Assembly (NCBI GenBank): GCA_035270925.1
Contig: DATESG010000062.1
Coordinates: forward strand, 1-11,060
Reading direction: 5' to 3'
DNA from: DATESG01 sp035270925
GTDB lineage: Bacteria > Bacillota_I > Bacilli_A > RFN20 > CAG-826
DNA length: 11,060 nt
Positions 1-6,109 of the stretch are shown in pieces. The notes beneath the pieces are model-generated. The model was not told where the DNA came from. It saw only the letters and a program-made list of their open reading frames with translations, and did no database searches. Position numbers and translations under genes: made by a program. Position 1 is the stretch's first letter, and the number at the start of each line of letters is the position of its first letter.

Positions 1-125
1 TTCACAAACTTTTTAAAACTCGCAAAATCTTCCTCACAACTTATCGGGGTTATATATGCGATAAATCGCGACTTCTCGACAATCAATTCATGTTTGGCCT
101 TATCTATAATAACAAAATTTAACAT
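1..125 (-). CDS. yigZ: YigZ/IMPACT-family (UPF0029) protein, N-terminal fragment
   Basis: This minus-strand reading frame opens at the ATG at 125-123 and runs off the left edge, giving about 41 residues. The stretch KSRFIAYITPISCEEDF matches the N-terminus of the YigZ/IMPACT family, whose members begin with a short strand followed by a K-SRFIA segment and then an acidic 'EEE' helix. Known family members are about 200 residues long and have been linked to translation regulation (eukaryotic IMPACT) or are uncharacterised (bacterial YigZ). No Shine-Dalgarno sequence precedes the ATG. A -10-like element lies 6 nt upstream, so the message may be leaderless. The gene is divergent from the CPBP protease gene. 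The rest of the protein, including the conserved H/GE motifs, lies outside the window, so the assignment rests on the N-terminus only. Confidence 0.72.
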   Translation of the reverse strand, partial: MLNFVIIDKAKHELIVEKSRFIAYITPISCEEDFASFKKFV

Positions 126-131
126 ATACAA

Positions 132-140
132 AGTTTAACA
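132..140 (-). promoter_or_regulatory. Extended -10 promoter element for the YigZ-family gene
   Basis: Read on the minus strand this is TGT-TAAACT, an extended -10 (TGn plus a 4/6 match to TATAAT). It is followed by 6 nt and then the ATG. No convincing -35 is visible. Its position predicts transcription starting at or next to the start codon. Confidence 0.4.
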
Positions 141-190
141 CTATAAATAGTATTTCTAAATACATTAATCGTATTAAAATTTTACATATT

Positions 191-199
191 TGTTATAAT
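191..199 (+). promoter_or_regulatory. Extended -10 promoter (TGTTATAAT) for the CPBP-TraX-trx unit
   Basis: TGT-TATAAT is a perfect -10 hexamer with the TGn extension, which can work with a weak -35. The -35 region (171-176, GTATTA) is poor. The hexamer ends at 199 and the ATG begins at 206, leaving 6 nt, so the predicted transcription start falls on or beside the start codon. No ribosome site can fit, which suggests a leaderless mRNA. Confidence 0.6.
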
Positions 200-205
200 C
201 AAAAC

Positions 206-1069
206 ATGAATATTAATGACCCAAAACAACCTTACGAAGTTTATGATGAAATTCCATCAAATAACACACCCACTAATGGGGAAGAATTGTTTGATGAAAA
301 CTATGATAAAACTCCTAATCCCAAAACACCACTGTGGCAGGATTTTGTTTTAATTATCTTAGCTTTTGCCGGACTGGATTTAGTTGTTATCACGATGACA
401 ACGATCATATCCACCGTCATGGCCGCCCAAGGTCATGGTCAATTAGCGATTGATGGTTATCTTAGTAGTTACAATTTCCTCAGCATTGCAAATTTCACCC
501 GCTATGGTTTAATATTTTTAATCATGGTTGGCGTACTTTACCTGAGCAAAACACTACTACCTATTGTCAAAAGTTTTAAAAAGTTTCGAACTTACTTATA
601 TGGAATCGGTTATGGATTTATCGTTATCCTTATTAGCATTGTCTACAACAATATAATTGGCATGATTGTCCCTGATTATGGTAGCAATGAAAATCAAAAT
701 GCGGTTGAAAGTGTCATTAAACTCTACCCTCTTTTGTCGGTTATTTGGATTCCTTTTTTAGGACCAATTGTTGAAGAATTAGGATATAGACTTGGGCTTT
801 TCAATACATTAAAGAAAATCAATCGTCCAATTGCCTATATTGTAACCTCACTTATTTTTGGACTTATTCACTTTAACCTTCCTGTTTCCGGTGATACTGA
901 TTATTGGGCTAAATTTGGGATTGAAATTCTCAATTTACCTGGTTACATTATTAGCGGCTTAGCGTTTAACTATATTTATGATAAAGAAAATATCGCTACT
1001 TCGACTGTTGCCCACATTACAAATAATCTTGTTTCCTACATTGTCACGATTATAGCGATGAGTGCCTAA
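206..1069 (+). CDS. CPBP-family intramembrane metalloprotease (CAAX-protease/bacteriocin-processing type)
   Basis: This is a 287-residue multi-pass membrane protein with a polar N-terminal region (residues 1-42) and about six to eight hydrophobic segments from residue 45 onward. The family motifs are all visible near the C-terminus: EExxxR at E190-E191-R195, FxxxH at F218-H222, and HxxxN at H270-N274. These are the glutamate, histidine and asparagine residues of the CPBP (ABI/Rce1-like) proteases, so the protein is probably catalytically competent. Family members cleave peptides within the membrane; in bacteria they have been tied to bacteriocin immunity or processing, but the substrate here is unknown. 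The start is fixed by an extended -10 just upstream, with no ribosome site. It is the first gene of a unit with TraX-like and thioredoxin genes; its stop overlaps the next ATG (TAATG). Confidence 0.88.
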   Translation: MNINDPKQPYEVYDEIPSNNTPTNGEELFDENYDKTPNPKTPLWQDFVLIILAFAGLDLVVITMTTIISTVMAAQGHGQLAIDGYLSSYNFLSIANFTRYGLIFLIMVGVLYLSKTLLPIVKSFKKFRTYLYGIGYGFIVILISIVYNNIIGMIVPDYGSNENQNAVESVIKLYPLLSVIWIPFLGPIVEELGYRLGLFNTLKKINRPIAYIVTSLIFGLIHFNLPVSGDTDYWAKFGIEILNLPGYIISGLAFNYIYDKENIATSTVAHITNNLVSYIVTIIAMSA

Positions 1070-1923
1070 TGAACAAGCCGCGTTTTTCACTTAATTCTAG
1101 TCATTTAAAAATTCTCGCCATGATCATCATTCTCATCGATCATTTAGGATTGTTTTTTGTCTCCCCTTATGGAAACACTGAAAGTCTCTATTTTATTATG
1201 CGCGGAATTGGCCGTTTAGGCTTCCCACTTTATGCTTTCTTTATTGTTGAGGGTGTTATCTATACTCGTAACATCAAAAGTTATCTCTTAAAGTTGCTGG
1301 GTTTAACGCTACTAATCACTGGCGTTCAGGCAATATTACTATATACGCCCTTAAATCAGTTATATACTCTAGATGCGGCTTTTAACATCTTCTTGACGCT
1401 CTTCACCGGGGCCGCGACTGTTGCATATTTTCACCTCAAGAAATACCGACATGTGTACTTACTTATTCCGCTTGTATTAATGATGACTACTAACGTATTG
1501 GCAATCTTTATTAAGGGAGATTGGCAAATGGTTTTCGTTAATGAATACGGAATTTATGGAATCATCACCATCCTTGGCTTCTATTTGGCGCGTCGTTTAA
1601 CTCCGACTGTTCAAGCTAATCTCATTAGCAACAACCAAGTTTCACGGCCAAGTTTAACAAGTGCAGAGTACACCCAAAAAACAAATAATTATCTAAGTTG
1701 CATATCGCTTTTATTCATCAATTTAGTTTGGTATATTCTAAGCATTACTAGCGAGCTTGTACCATTTGATGGTTTCCAATCCTATGCATTATTTACAGGT
1801 ATATTACTTCTAATGTATAATGGAAAAAGGGGATACCAACCAATTTGGTTCAGATGGGTATACTACTTGTATTACCCACTACATCTGGGGCTACTTGCAG
1901 TAATTAGTATCTTAATTTCTTAA
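1069..1923 (+). CDS. TraX-family multi-pass membrane protein
   Basis: This is a 284-residue, highly hydrophobic protein. The N-terminal part shows the TraX-family pattern: an LK-I-AM helix, then IDHLG (about residues 23-27), then R45-x-IGRLGFPLYAFFIVEG through residue 62, followed by a TRN segment. TraX of the F plasmid acetylates the pilin N-terminus. Chromosomal homologues in Bacillota are common, lack any pilin context, and are presumed membrane acyltransferases. No conjugation gene is present here, so the substrate is unknown. A polar loop lies around residues 181-207. The ATG overlaps the upstream stop by one base (TAATG) without a good ribosome site, which points to translational coupling to the protease gene. 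Thioredoxin follows after 14 nt. Confidence 0.83.
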   Translation: MNKPRFSLNSSHLKILAMIIILIDHLGLFFVSPYGNTESLYFIMRGIGRLGFPLYAFFIVEGVIYTRNIKSYLLKLLGLTLLITGVQAILLYTPLNQLYTLDAAFNIFLTLFTGAATVAYFHLKKYRHVYLLIPLVLMMTTNVLAIFIKGDWQMVFVNEYGIYGIITILGFYLARRLTPTVQANLISNNQVSRPSLTSAEYTQKTNNYLSCISLLFINLVWYILSITSELVPFDGFQSYALFTGILLLMYNGKRGYQPIWFRWVYYLYYPLHLGLLAVISILIS

Positions 1924-1937
1924 ATGGAGGAAAAACA

Positions 1938-2243
1938 ATGATTAGTTATTTAGAAAAAGAAGAACAATTTGATGAGATTATAAGCAAAGGTACAGTCTTA
2001 GTCGACTTTTATGCTGACTGGTGTGGACCTTGCCGTATGTTAGGGCCTGTCATTGAAGAAGTTAGTAAAGAAGTTGAAGATCTAACTGTCTTAAAAGTTA
2101 ATGTTGACGATATGGGCCGTCTTGCCGGACGCTTCAGTATTCGTTCAATCCCAACTGTTATGCTCTTCAAAAATGGCAACCCCGTTGCAACTCGTGTTGG
2201 CTTCGTGCCAAAACCTGCGCTTCTTGCATTCGTCAAACAATAA
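1938..2243 (+). CDS. trxA: Thioredoxin
   Basis: This 101-residue protein is the normal length for a single-domain cytoplasmic thioredoxin. The redox-active site WCGPC is at residues 28-32, preceded by DFYAD. The conserved cis-proline is P72 in SIPT, and the GNPVATRVGF segment matches the family's C-terminal strand. It reduces protein disulfides using electrons from thioredoxin reductase, which is not in this window. A GGAGG ribosome site at 1926-1930 lies 7 nt from the ATG, so unlike the first gene of this unit it has a classical start. The gene probably shares the upstream promoter, since no separate promoter is evident in the 14-nt gap after the TraX-like gene. Transcription should end at the hairpin immediately after the stop. 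Confidence 0.96.
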   Translation: MISYLEKEEQFDEIISKGTVLVDFYADWCGPCRMLGPVIEEVSKEVEDLTVLKVNVDDMGRLAGRFSIRSIPTVMLFKNGNPVATRVGFVPKPALLAFVKQ

Positions 2244-2272
2244 AAAATTAGCACCGTGAGGTGCTATTTTTT
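2242..2272. terminator. Bidirectional intrinsic terminator between trxA and the GNAT gene
   Basis: The inverted repeat TAGCACC (2249-2255) / GGTGCTA (2260-2266) encloses a 4-nt loop. An A run lies on the left and a T run on the right, so the hairpin is followed by a U tract on both strands. It lies directly after the trxA stop. The GNAT stop codon (TAG, 2266-2264) is built into one arm of the stem. Confidence 0.85.
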
Positions 2273-2833
2273 ATGCTTACTGATAAACGTTTCTTTGTTA
2301 ATTATATATTTACGTTCAGGAAAATTCTTATCCAGTTCTTTGGCAAAGTATGTATCATCAGAATGGTATGTAAAACCAACTTTTTCAATGACACGTCTTG
2401 ATTGATCATTTTGCGTAAAGTGGGCGCAGGCAATCACGTCATAGTCACAGCCCATAAATAAATACTCGAGCAAAGCGTTCACAGCTTCAGGCATTAAGCC
2501 TCGCCCCCAATAGTCCTTCGCTAACACATAGCCAATCTCGGCTATTTTTTTATTGGCGAATTCTTGATCATCGTTAAATTGAGCAGCGTGTAGGCCCAGT
2601 GAGCCAATTACCTTATCGCTTTTTTTATCAACGAGGGCGAGAACATTTCCCGCATTAATAAACATGCTTAAAATTATTTTTGTTTTGTTAATGCTTTGAT
2701 GGTGAGCCCAACCTGCCATCTCTCCAAGACCAGGCGTGGAAGCATATTCATAAAAATCAATAAGATCTTCCGATACAAAAGGTCGAATCCGAAGATTTTT
2801 AGTTTCTAACCGTAAAGTTGGTGCAAATTTCAT
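2264..2833 (-). CDS. GNAT-family N-acetyltransferase (RimJ/RimL-like)
   Basis: This 189-residue protein belongs to the GNAT fold, in the subgroup resembling RimJ/RimL ribosomal-protein N-acetyltransferases. It begins with the typical LETKNLRIRPF strand (residues 9-19). The acetyl-CoA-binding motif A is visible around residues 99-118 (IGYVLAKDYWGRGLMPEAV, with the pyrophosphate-binding loop at W109-G110-R111-G112). A later N-x-x-SRRVIEKVGF segment is motif B. The acceptor substrate cannot be read from sequence: it could be a protein N-terminus, a small amine or an antibiotic. The gene has its own promoter with a perfect TTGACA -35, and no ribosome site precedes the ATG. It converges on trxA and shares its terminator. 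Confidence 0.88.
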   Translation of the reverse strand: MKFAPTLRLETKNLRIRPFVSEDLIDFYEYASTPGLGEMAGWAHHQSINKTKIILSMFINAGNVLALVDKKSDKVIGSLGLHAAQFNDDQEFANKKIAEIGYVLAKDYWGRGLMPEAVNALLEYLFMGCDYDVIACAHFTQNDQSRRVIEKVGFTYHSDDTYFAKELDKNFPERKYIINKETFISKHKK

Positions 2834-2838
2834 GTGTT

Positions 2839-2867
2839 ATTTTTGCGCTTATAGCGTAAATTGTCAA
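2839..2867 (-). promoter_or_regulatory. Promoter of the GNAT gene
   Basis: On the minus strand TTGACA (2867-2862) is followed by a 17-nt spacer and AAAAAT (2844-2839). The -35 is perfect and the -10 is weak. Only 5 nt separate the -10 from the ATG, so the mRNA is probably leaderless. A TATAAG within the spacer is a better hexamer but sits only 8 nt from the -35. Confidence 0.5.
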
Positions 2868-2873
2868 CGAAAT

Positions 2874-2900
2874 AAAAAAATACGATGCATAACATCGTAA
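2874..2900 (-). terminator. Terminator of the tRNA-Asp/tRNA-Gly unit
   Basis: On the minus strand the hairpin TACGATG / CATCGTA (2899-2893 with 2887-2881, 5-nt loop) is followed by a run of seven T residues. It lies just past the 3' end of tRNA-Gly. Confidence 0.85.
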
Positions 2901-2910
2901 TATTTTTTAA

Positions 2911-2984
2911 TGGAGCAGGTGACGGGAATCGAACCCGCGTGGTCAGCTTGGAAGGCTGAAGTTCTACCATTGAACTACACCTGC
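2911..2984 (-). tRNA. tRNA-Gly (anticodon TCC)
   Basis: This is a 74-nt gene including an encoded CCA (2911-2913) and a T discriminator. The acceptor stem GCAGGTG pairs perfectly with CACCTGC, the T arm contains GGTTCGATTCC, and the anticodon loop is CTTCCAA, which places TCC as the anticodon (reads GGA and GGG). It lies 3 nt downstream of tRNA-Asp and is probably co-transcribed with it. Confidence 0.95.
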
Positions 2985-2987
2985 GAA

Positions 2988-3063
2988 TGGCGGACCAGAA
3001 GGGGATCGAACCCTCGATCTTCTCCGTGACAGGGAGACATGTTAACCGCTACACCACTGATCC
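2988..3063 (-). tRNA. tRNA-Asp (anticodon GTC)
   Basis: This is a 76-nt gene with encoded CCA (2988-2990) and a G discriminator. The acceptor stem GGATCAG pairs with CTGGTCC (one T·G pair). The anticodon stem TCTCC/GGAGA encloses the loop CTGTCAC, giving GTC. The D arm (GGTGTAGCGGTTAACA) and T arm (GGGTTCGATCCC) are standard. It is first in the two-tRNA transcript. Confidence 0.95.
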
Positions 3064-3074
3064 GGTTGAGACTT

Positions 3075-3103
3075 ATTTTAACAATATAAGCACTAAACTT
3101 CAA
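3075..3103 (-). promoter_or_regulatory. Promoter of the tRNA-Asp/tRNA-Gly unit
   Basis: On the minus strand TTGAAG (3103-3098), a 17-nt spacer and TAAAAT (3080-3075) form a good sigma-A promoter. A TGn extension (TGT) precedes the -10. It would start transcription a few bases before tRNA-Asp. Confidence 0.8.
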
Positions 3104-3204
3104 TAGTAATAAGTTAATAATTTTGAAAATTTGCATCAAGGTCATTTAATGCGTGAAAATGTCGGTAAAAAAGCATAAAATAGGATATATACATGGGTTT
3201 AATT

Positions 3205-3230
3205 TATAATAAGACCAAGAGGAGAATTAT
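3205..3230 (+). promoter_or_regulatory. -10 box and ribosome site for gnd
   Basis: TATAAT at 3205-3210 is a perfect -10, though no good -35 lies 16-18 nt upstream. It is followed by a strong AGAGGAG ribosome site from about 3218, about 7 nt before the gnd ATG at 3231. The predicted leader is only about 14 nt. A second candidate promoter is TTGAAA (3123-3128), a 16-nt spacer and TTTAAT (3145-3150). Confidence 0.55.
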
Positions 3231-4130
3231 ATGAAAATAAGATTAATCGGATTAGGAAAAATGGGGCTTAACATTGCCCTTAACTTAAAAGACCATGGTC
3301 ATGAAGTACTCGCCTACGCCCCTAGTGAAAAAACTAGAGTCGCGTCAAGGGGTGAAGAAATTAATGTTGTTGATGATATTAAGACCCTGATGAAGAGGGA
3401 AAAAGGTGAACGTGTTGTCGTTTGGTTATTAGTACCAAATGGCGTTGTTGACAGCGTTATCGCCGAAGTTCTACCATTTTTAAACAAACAAGATATTATT
3501 ATTGATGCGGGGAACTCAAACTTTAACACGAGCATTACTCGTTACAACTACCTTAAAGGGCTAGACATTGACTTTATCGATCTTGGCACTTCAGGCGGAA
3601 TGAGTGGGGCGAGAAATGGCGCCTGCTTAATGGCCGGTGGCGAACTGGAAGTTATCAAATTTGTCGAACAAGCTTTTATTGATGTCGCCGTCAAAGATGG
3701 TTACGCTCATGTCGGGCGTCCAGGTAGTGGCCATTTCGTAAAGATGGTCCATAACGGGATTGAATACGGAATGATGCAGGCCATCGGTGAAGGTTTTGAT
3801 TTTATGGAGCACAGTGACTTTGACGTCGATTTTCATCAAGTCGCCCGTTTATGGAATCATGGTTCAATCATTGAATCATCACTAATTGGCAACATTGAGT
3901 CCGCTTTTAGTAAGGATCCAAACCTAGATCAAATTAGCGGCATCATTGATGATAGTGGCGAAGGTAAATGGATGATTGAAGAGGCACTTAACAATAAAAT
4001 AGCAATTCCCGTGATTACACAAGCACTTTTTGCACGCTTTAAATCAAAAGATGAAGATAAATTCGGCGAAAAGGTCGTCGCAAGTATGCGGAAGGAATTC
4101 GGTGGACATGCCATATACAAGAAAAAATAA
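3231..4130 (+). CDS. gnd: 6-phosphogluconate dehydrogenase, decarboxylating, short (GntZ/YqeC-like) form
   Basis: The enzyme oxidises and decarboxylates 6-phosphogluconate to ribulose-5-phosphate, forming NAD(P)H. At 299 residues it belongs to the short form (about 300) rather than the 470-residue E. coli form. The N-terminal Rossmann fingerprint is IGLGKMG (residues 6-12). The substrate region has GNSN (94-97), LGTSGG (118-123) and the CLMAGG loop. The catalytic helix is K171-MVHNGIEYG, with K171 and N175 the expected active residues. The C-terminal DDSGEGKW, LFARFKS and FGGHAI segments are family hallmarks. After the second strand the sequence is AYAPS, with no acidic residue that would exclude NADP, so NADP use is possible (inference). 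It opens a four-gene overlapping operon, and its last 23 nt overlap zwf. Confidence 0.94.
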   Translation: MKIRLIGLGKMGLNIALNLKDHGHEVLAYAPSEKTRVASRGEEINVVDDIKTLMKREKGERVVVWLLVPNGVVDSVIAEVLPFLNKQDIIIDAGNSNFNTSITRYNYLKGLDIDFIDLGTSGGMSGARNGACLMAGGELEVIKFVEQAFIDVAVKDGYAHVGRPGSGHFVKMVHNGIEYGMMQAIGEGFDFMEHSDFDVDFHQVARLWNHGSIIESSLIGNIESAFSKDPNLDQISGIIDDSGEGKWMIEEALNNKIAIPVITQALFARFKSKDEDKFGEKVVASMRKEFGGHAIYKKK

Positions 4131-5487
4131 ACATTTTCTTATCACTATTTTTGGGGCGACCGGTGATTTAACTGCGCGTAAGTTATTACCGGCACTTTGC
4201 AATCTTTATAGCGAAGACTTCCTTCCAGAACATAGTAAAGTCATTGCCTTAGGCCGGCGTGATTTTGATACCGAAAGTTATATAGACTTTGTGAAAAGTA
4301 AAAATAGCAAGGTTGGAAATCTTGATTTGCTTAAGGACTTTGTCCTTTACAAAAACATTAATATTCTTGATGATGGAGCCTATTTAGATTTAGGCAGACT
4401 CCTTGATGAGATGAGTACAGAAAAAACGACGCGCCTCTTCTATTTAGCGGTTGCGCCTGATTTATTTATTCCAATCACCCACAGTCTTGCAAATAATAAG
4501 GTTGCGCTCAAAAATAACAATCAACACTTACTCGCCTTTGAGAAACCATTTGGCAAAGATCTGGCCAGTGCAAAAGAAATCAATGCAACACTCCAAAACT
4601 TTTTCAATGAAAGCCAAATTTTTCGGATTGATCACTACTTAGGTAAAGAGATGATCCAGAATTTATTGACTGTCAGATTTGCAAACCGCATTATCGAAAA
4701 CAGTTGGCATAGTGAAGGAATCGAATCCGTTAAAATATTTGCTAAAGAAGACGAGGGTATTCTCGACCGCGGCACTTATTATGACGAAAATGGTGCCCTT
4801 CGTGACGTCATTCAAAACCATTTGTTGCAAATGGTCTCACTCATTGCTTTAGACACTCCCAAATCTTTGAACAGTGCGGATGTTAAAGCCGAGAAAATTA
4901 AAGTTTTACAAAACATTAGCGTCGATTACAATGCTAGTTTATTAGGACAATATGAAGGATATGGACTCGAGAAAAATGTCAAAGCAGGCTCGACCACTGA
5001 GACGTTGGCCTTTATAAAATTGTTCGTAAACACTCCCTTATTTCAAGGAGTTCCTTTCTATTTATTTGCTGGTAAAAAACTTGACGAGAAGCTCGCTTCA
5101 ATTGAGATTACTTTCAAGAAAACTAAGTTGCAGTTAGAAAACAAAATTGGCGGAGAGCATGACAAATTGATTATTGAAATCTCACCAGATTCAAGAGTAA
5201 AACTCGTAATAAACGGAAAAGAGCCAGGTTTTGAGCACAAATTAGATCAAGTGGGACTTGAATATTGCTATTCTTGTCAATTTCCCAACAACGTTAAAGA
5301 GGCCTATGAAAAGCTATTTATTGATATGTTTAAAAACAGCAAAACACTATTTACCCGTTGGGATGAAATTGAGTTTGCGTGGAAGATTATTGATGATATT
5401 AAAGCTCACGTAAAGATGATGATCACATATAAAGATTATCAACAAGTTACAGAGCGGATAAGGATGTTAAACAATGAAATATTATGA
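4108..5487 (+). CDS. zwf: Glucose-6-phosphate 1-dehydrogenase
   Basis: This enzyme oxidises glucose-6-phosphate to 6-phosphogluconolactone with NADP+ and opens the oxidative pentose phosphate pathway. From the ATG at 4108 the product is 459 residues, slightly short of the usual 480-510. The nucleotide loop GATGDLTARKL is at residues 16-26, EKPFGK at 145-150, and the active-site signature RIDHYLGK at 173-180. The TYYDENGALRDVIQNHLLQM block (about 223-242) is strongly conserved. I prefer 4108 over the in-frame ATG at 4030, because 4030 would add 26 residues unlike the family and lies deep inside gnd. The start is preceded by GGTGG and AAGGA within gnd, and translational coupling is likely. It stops at TGA, overlapping the next gene by 14 nt. 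No 6-phosphogluconolactonase gene is in the window. Confidence 0.95.
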   Translation: MPYTRKNKHFLITIFGATGDLTARKLLPALCNLYSEDFLPEHSKVIALGRRDFDTESYIDFVKSKNSKVGNLDLLKDFVLYKNINILDDGAYLDLGRLLDEMSTEKTTRLFYLAVAPDLFIPITHSLANNKVALKNNNQHLLAFEKPFGKDLASAKEINATLQNFFNESQIFRIDHYLGKEMIQNLLTVRFANRIIENSWHSEGIESVKIFAKEDEGILDRGTYYDENGALRDVIQNHLLQMVSLIALDTPKSLNSADVKAEKIKVLQNISVDYNASLLGQYEGYGLEKNVKAGSTTETLAFIKLFVNTPLFQGVPFYLFAGKKLDEKLASIEITFKKTKLQLENKIGGEHDKLIIEISPDSRVKLVINGKEPGFEHKLDQVGLEYCYSCQFPNNVKEAYEKLFIDMFKNSKTLFTRWDEIEFAWKIIDDIKAHVKMMITYKDYQQVTERIRMLNNEIL

Positions 5488-6109
5488 TGTAGGAATGGAA
5501 ATTTTTGAGGGCATGCAGGTTTATAAAAATAAACCCAATAAGCAACCGCGCTTTAGCGTAGATTCTAGTATCAAGGATGGTGCTTCTAGTAACGAAATGC
5601 GGCTAAGTATTAATCTTCATACCGGTACACACTTAGATATGCCGCTTCATATGCTCGAAGATGGTCTAAGTAGCGATGAACTAAATTTGGCCAGATTAAT
5701 TACCAGAGTCAAGGTGTTTGATTTTTCTAATCTTCAAGGCAACATTACCGCCCACAATCTCATCCATTTAACGATTAATAAGGGCGACAGTCTCCTCTTT
5801 AAAACTAAAAATAGTTTAACCGAAGAATTTGATCCCGAGTTTATTGCGCTTGATAAATCCGCGGCAAGTTGGCTTGCGACTTTAGGAGTAGATCTCGTCG
5901 GAATTGACGGATTAGGAATTGAACGTGGCCAAAAAGGCCACCCAACGCACAAAACATTAATGGAAAATGACATTTATATTATTGAAGGATTACGGCTTAA
6001 GGATGTACCAAGTGGCGAATATATGATGTACGCCCTTCCGCTTAAAACTCGCAACACCGATGCAGTTCTTCTTAGCGTGATTTTAGTGAGTGATGATGAA
6101 AACAAGTAA
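5474..6109 (+). CDS. Cyclase-family (kynurenine formamidase-like) metal-dependent hydrolase
   Basis: This 211-residue protein is of the 'putative cyclase' family, which includes bacterial kynurenine formamidase (KynB) and isatin hydrolase. The metal-binding signature HTGTHLDMPLH occupies residues 49-59, giving H49, H53, D55 and H59 as ligands. A second conserved block, GIDGLGIE then HPTH (156-159) and E171, matches the family's active-site half. The length fits the family. No other tryptophan-degradation gene is nearby, so formamidase activity should not be assumed; the reaction is unknown. The ATG lies inside the end of zwf (14-nt overlap), and its own 3' end overlaps rdgB. This ties it to an operon otherwise devoted to the pentose phosphate pathway and nucleotide sanitation. 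Confidence 0.87.
   Translation: MKYYDVGMEIFEGMQVYKNKPNKQPRFSVDSSIKDGASSNEMRLSINLHTGTHLDMPLHMLEDGLSSDELNLARLITRVKVFDFSNLQGNITAHNLIHLTINKGDSLLFKTKNSLTEEFDPEFIALDKSAASWLATLGVDLVGIDGLGIERGQKGHPTHKTLMENDIYIIEGLRLKDVPSGEYMMYALPLKTRNTDAVLLSVILVSDDENK

Noticed and set aside
1069..1923. A conjugative-transfer locus inferred from the TraX-like gene
   Set aside because: No pilin, relaxase, coupling protein or other tra gene is present. Chromosomal TraX-family genes occur widely without conjugation systems.
3149..3178. A 9-codon open reading frame (MRENVGKKA) upstream of gnd
   Set aside because: It has no ribosome site, no attenuator-like hairpin and no codon enrichment. It probably arose by chance.
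4030..4107. An upstream in-frame ATG that would extend zwf by 26 residues into gnd
   Set aside because: The extra residues do not resemble glucose-6-phosphate dehydrogenases. The extension would overlap gnd by 101 nt, while ATG 4108 gives a normal N-terminus ten residues before the GATGDL region.
5474..5487. TGA read as tryptophan (Mycoplasma-type code)
   Set aside because: zwf ends sensibly at TGA with a normal C-terminus, the next gene overlaps in the usual operon style, and tryptophans in the proteins come from TGG.
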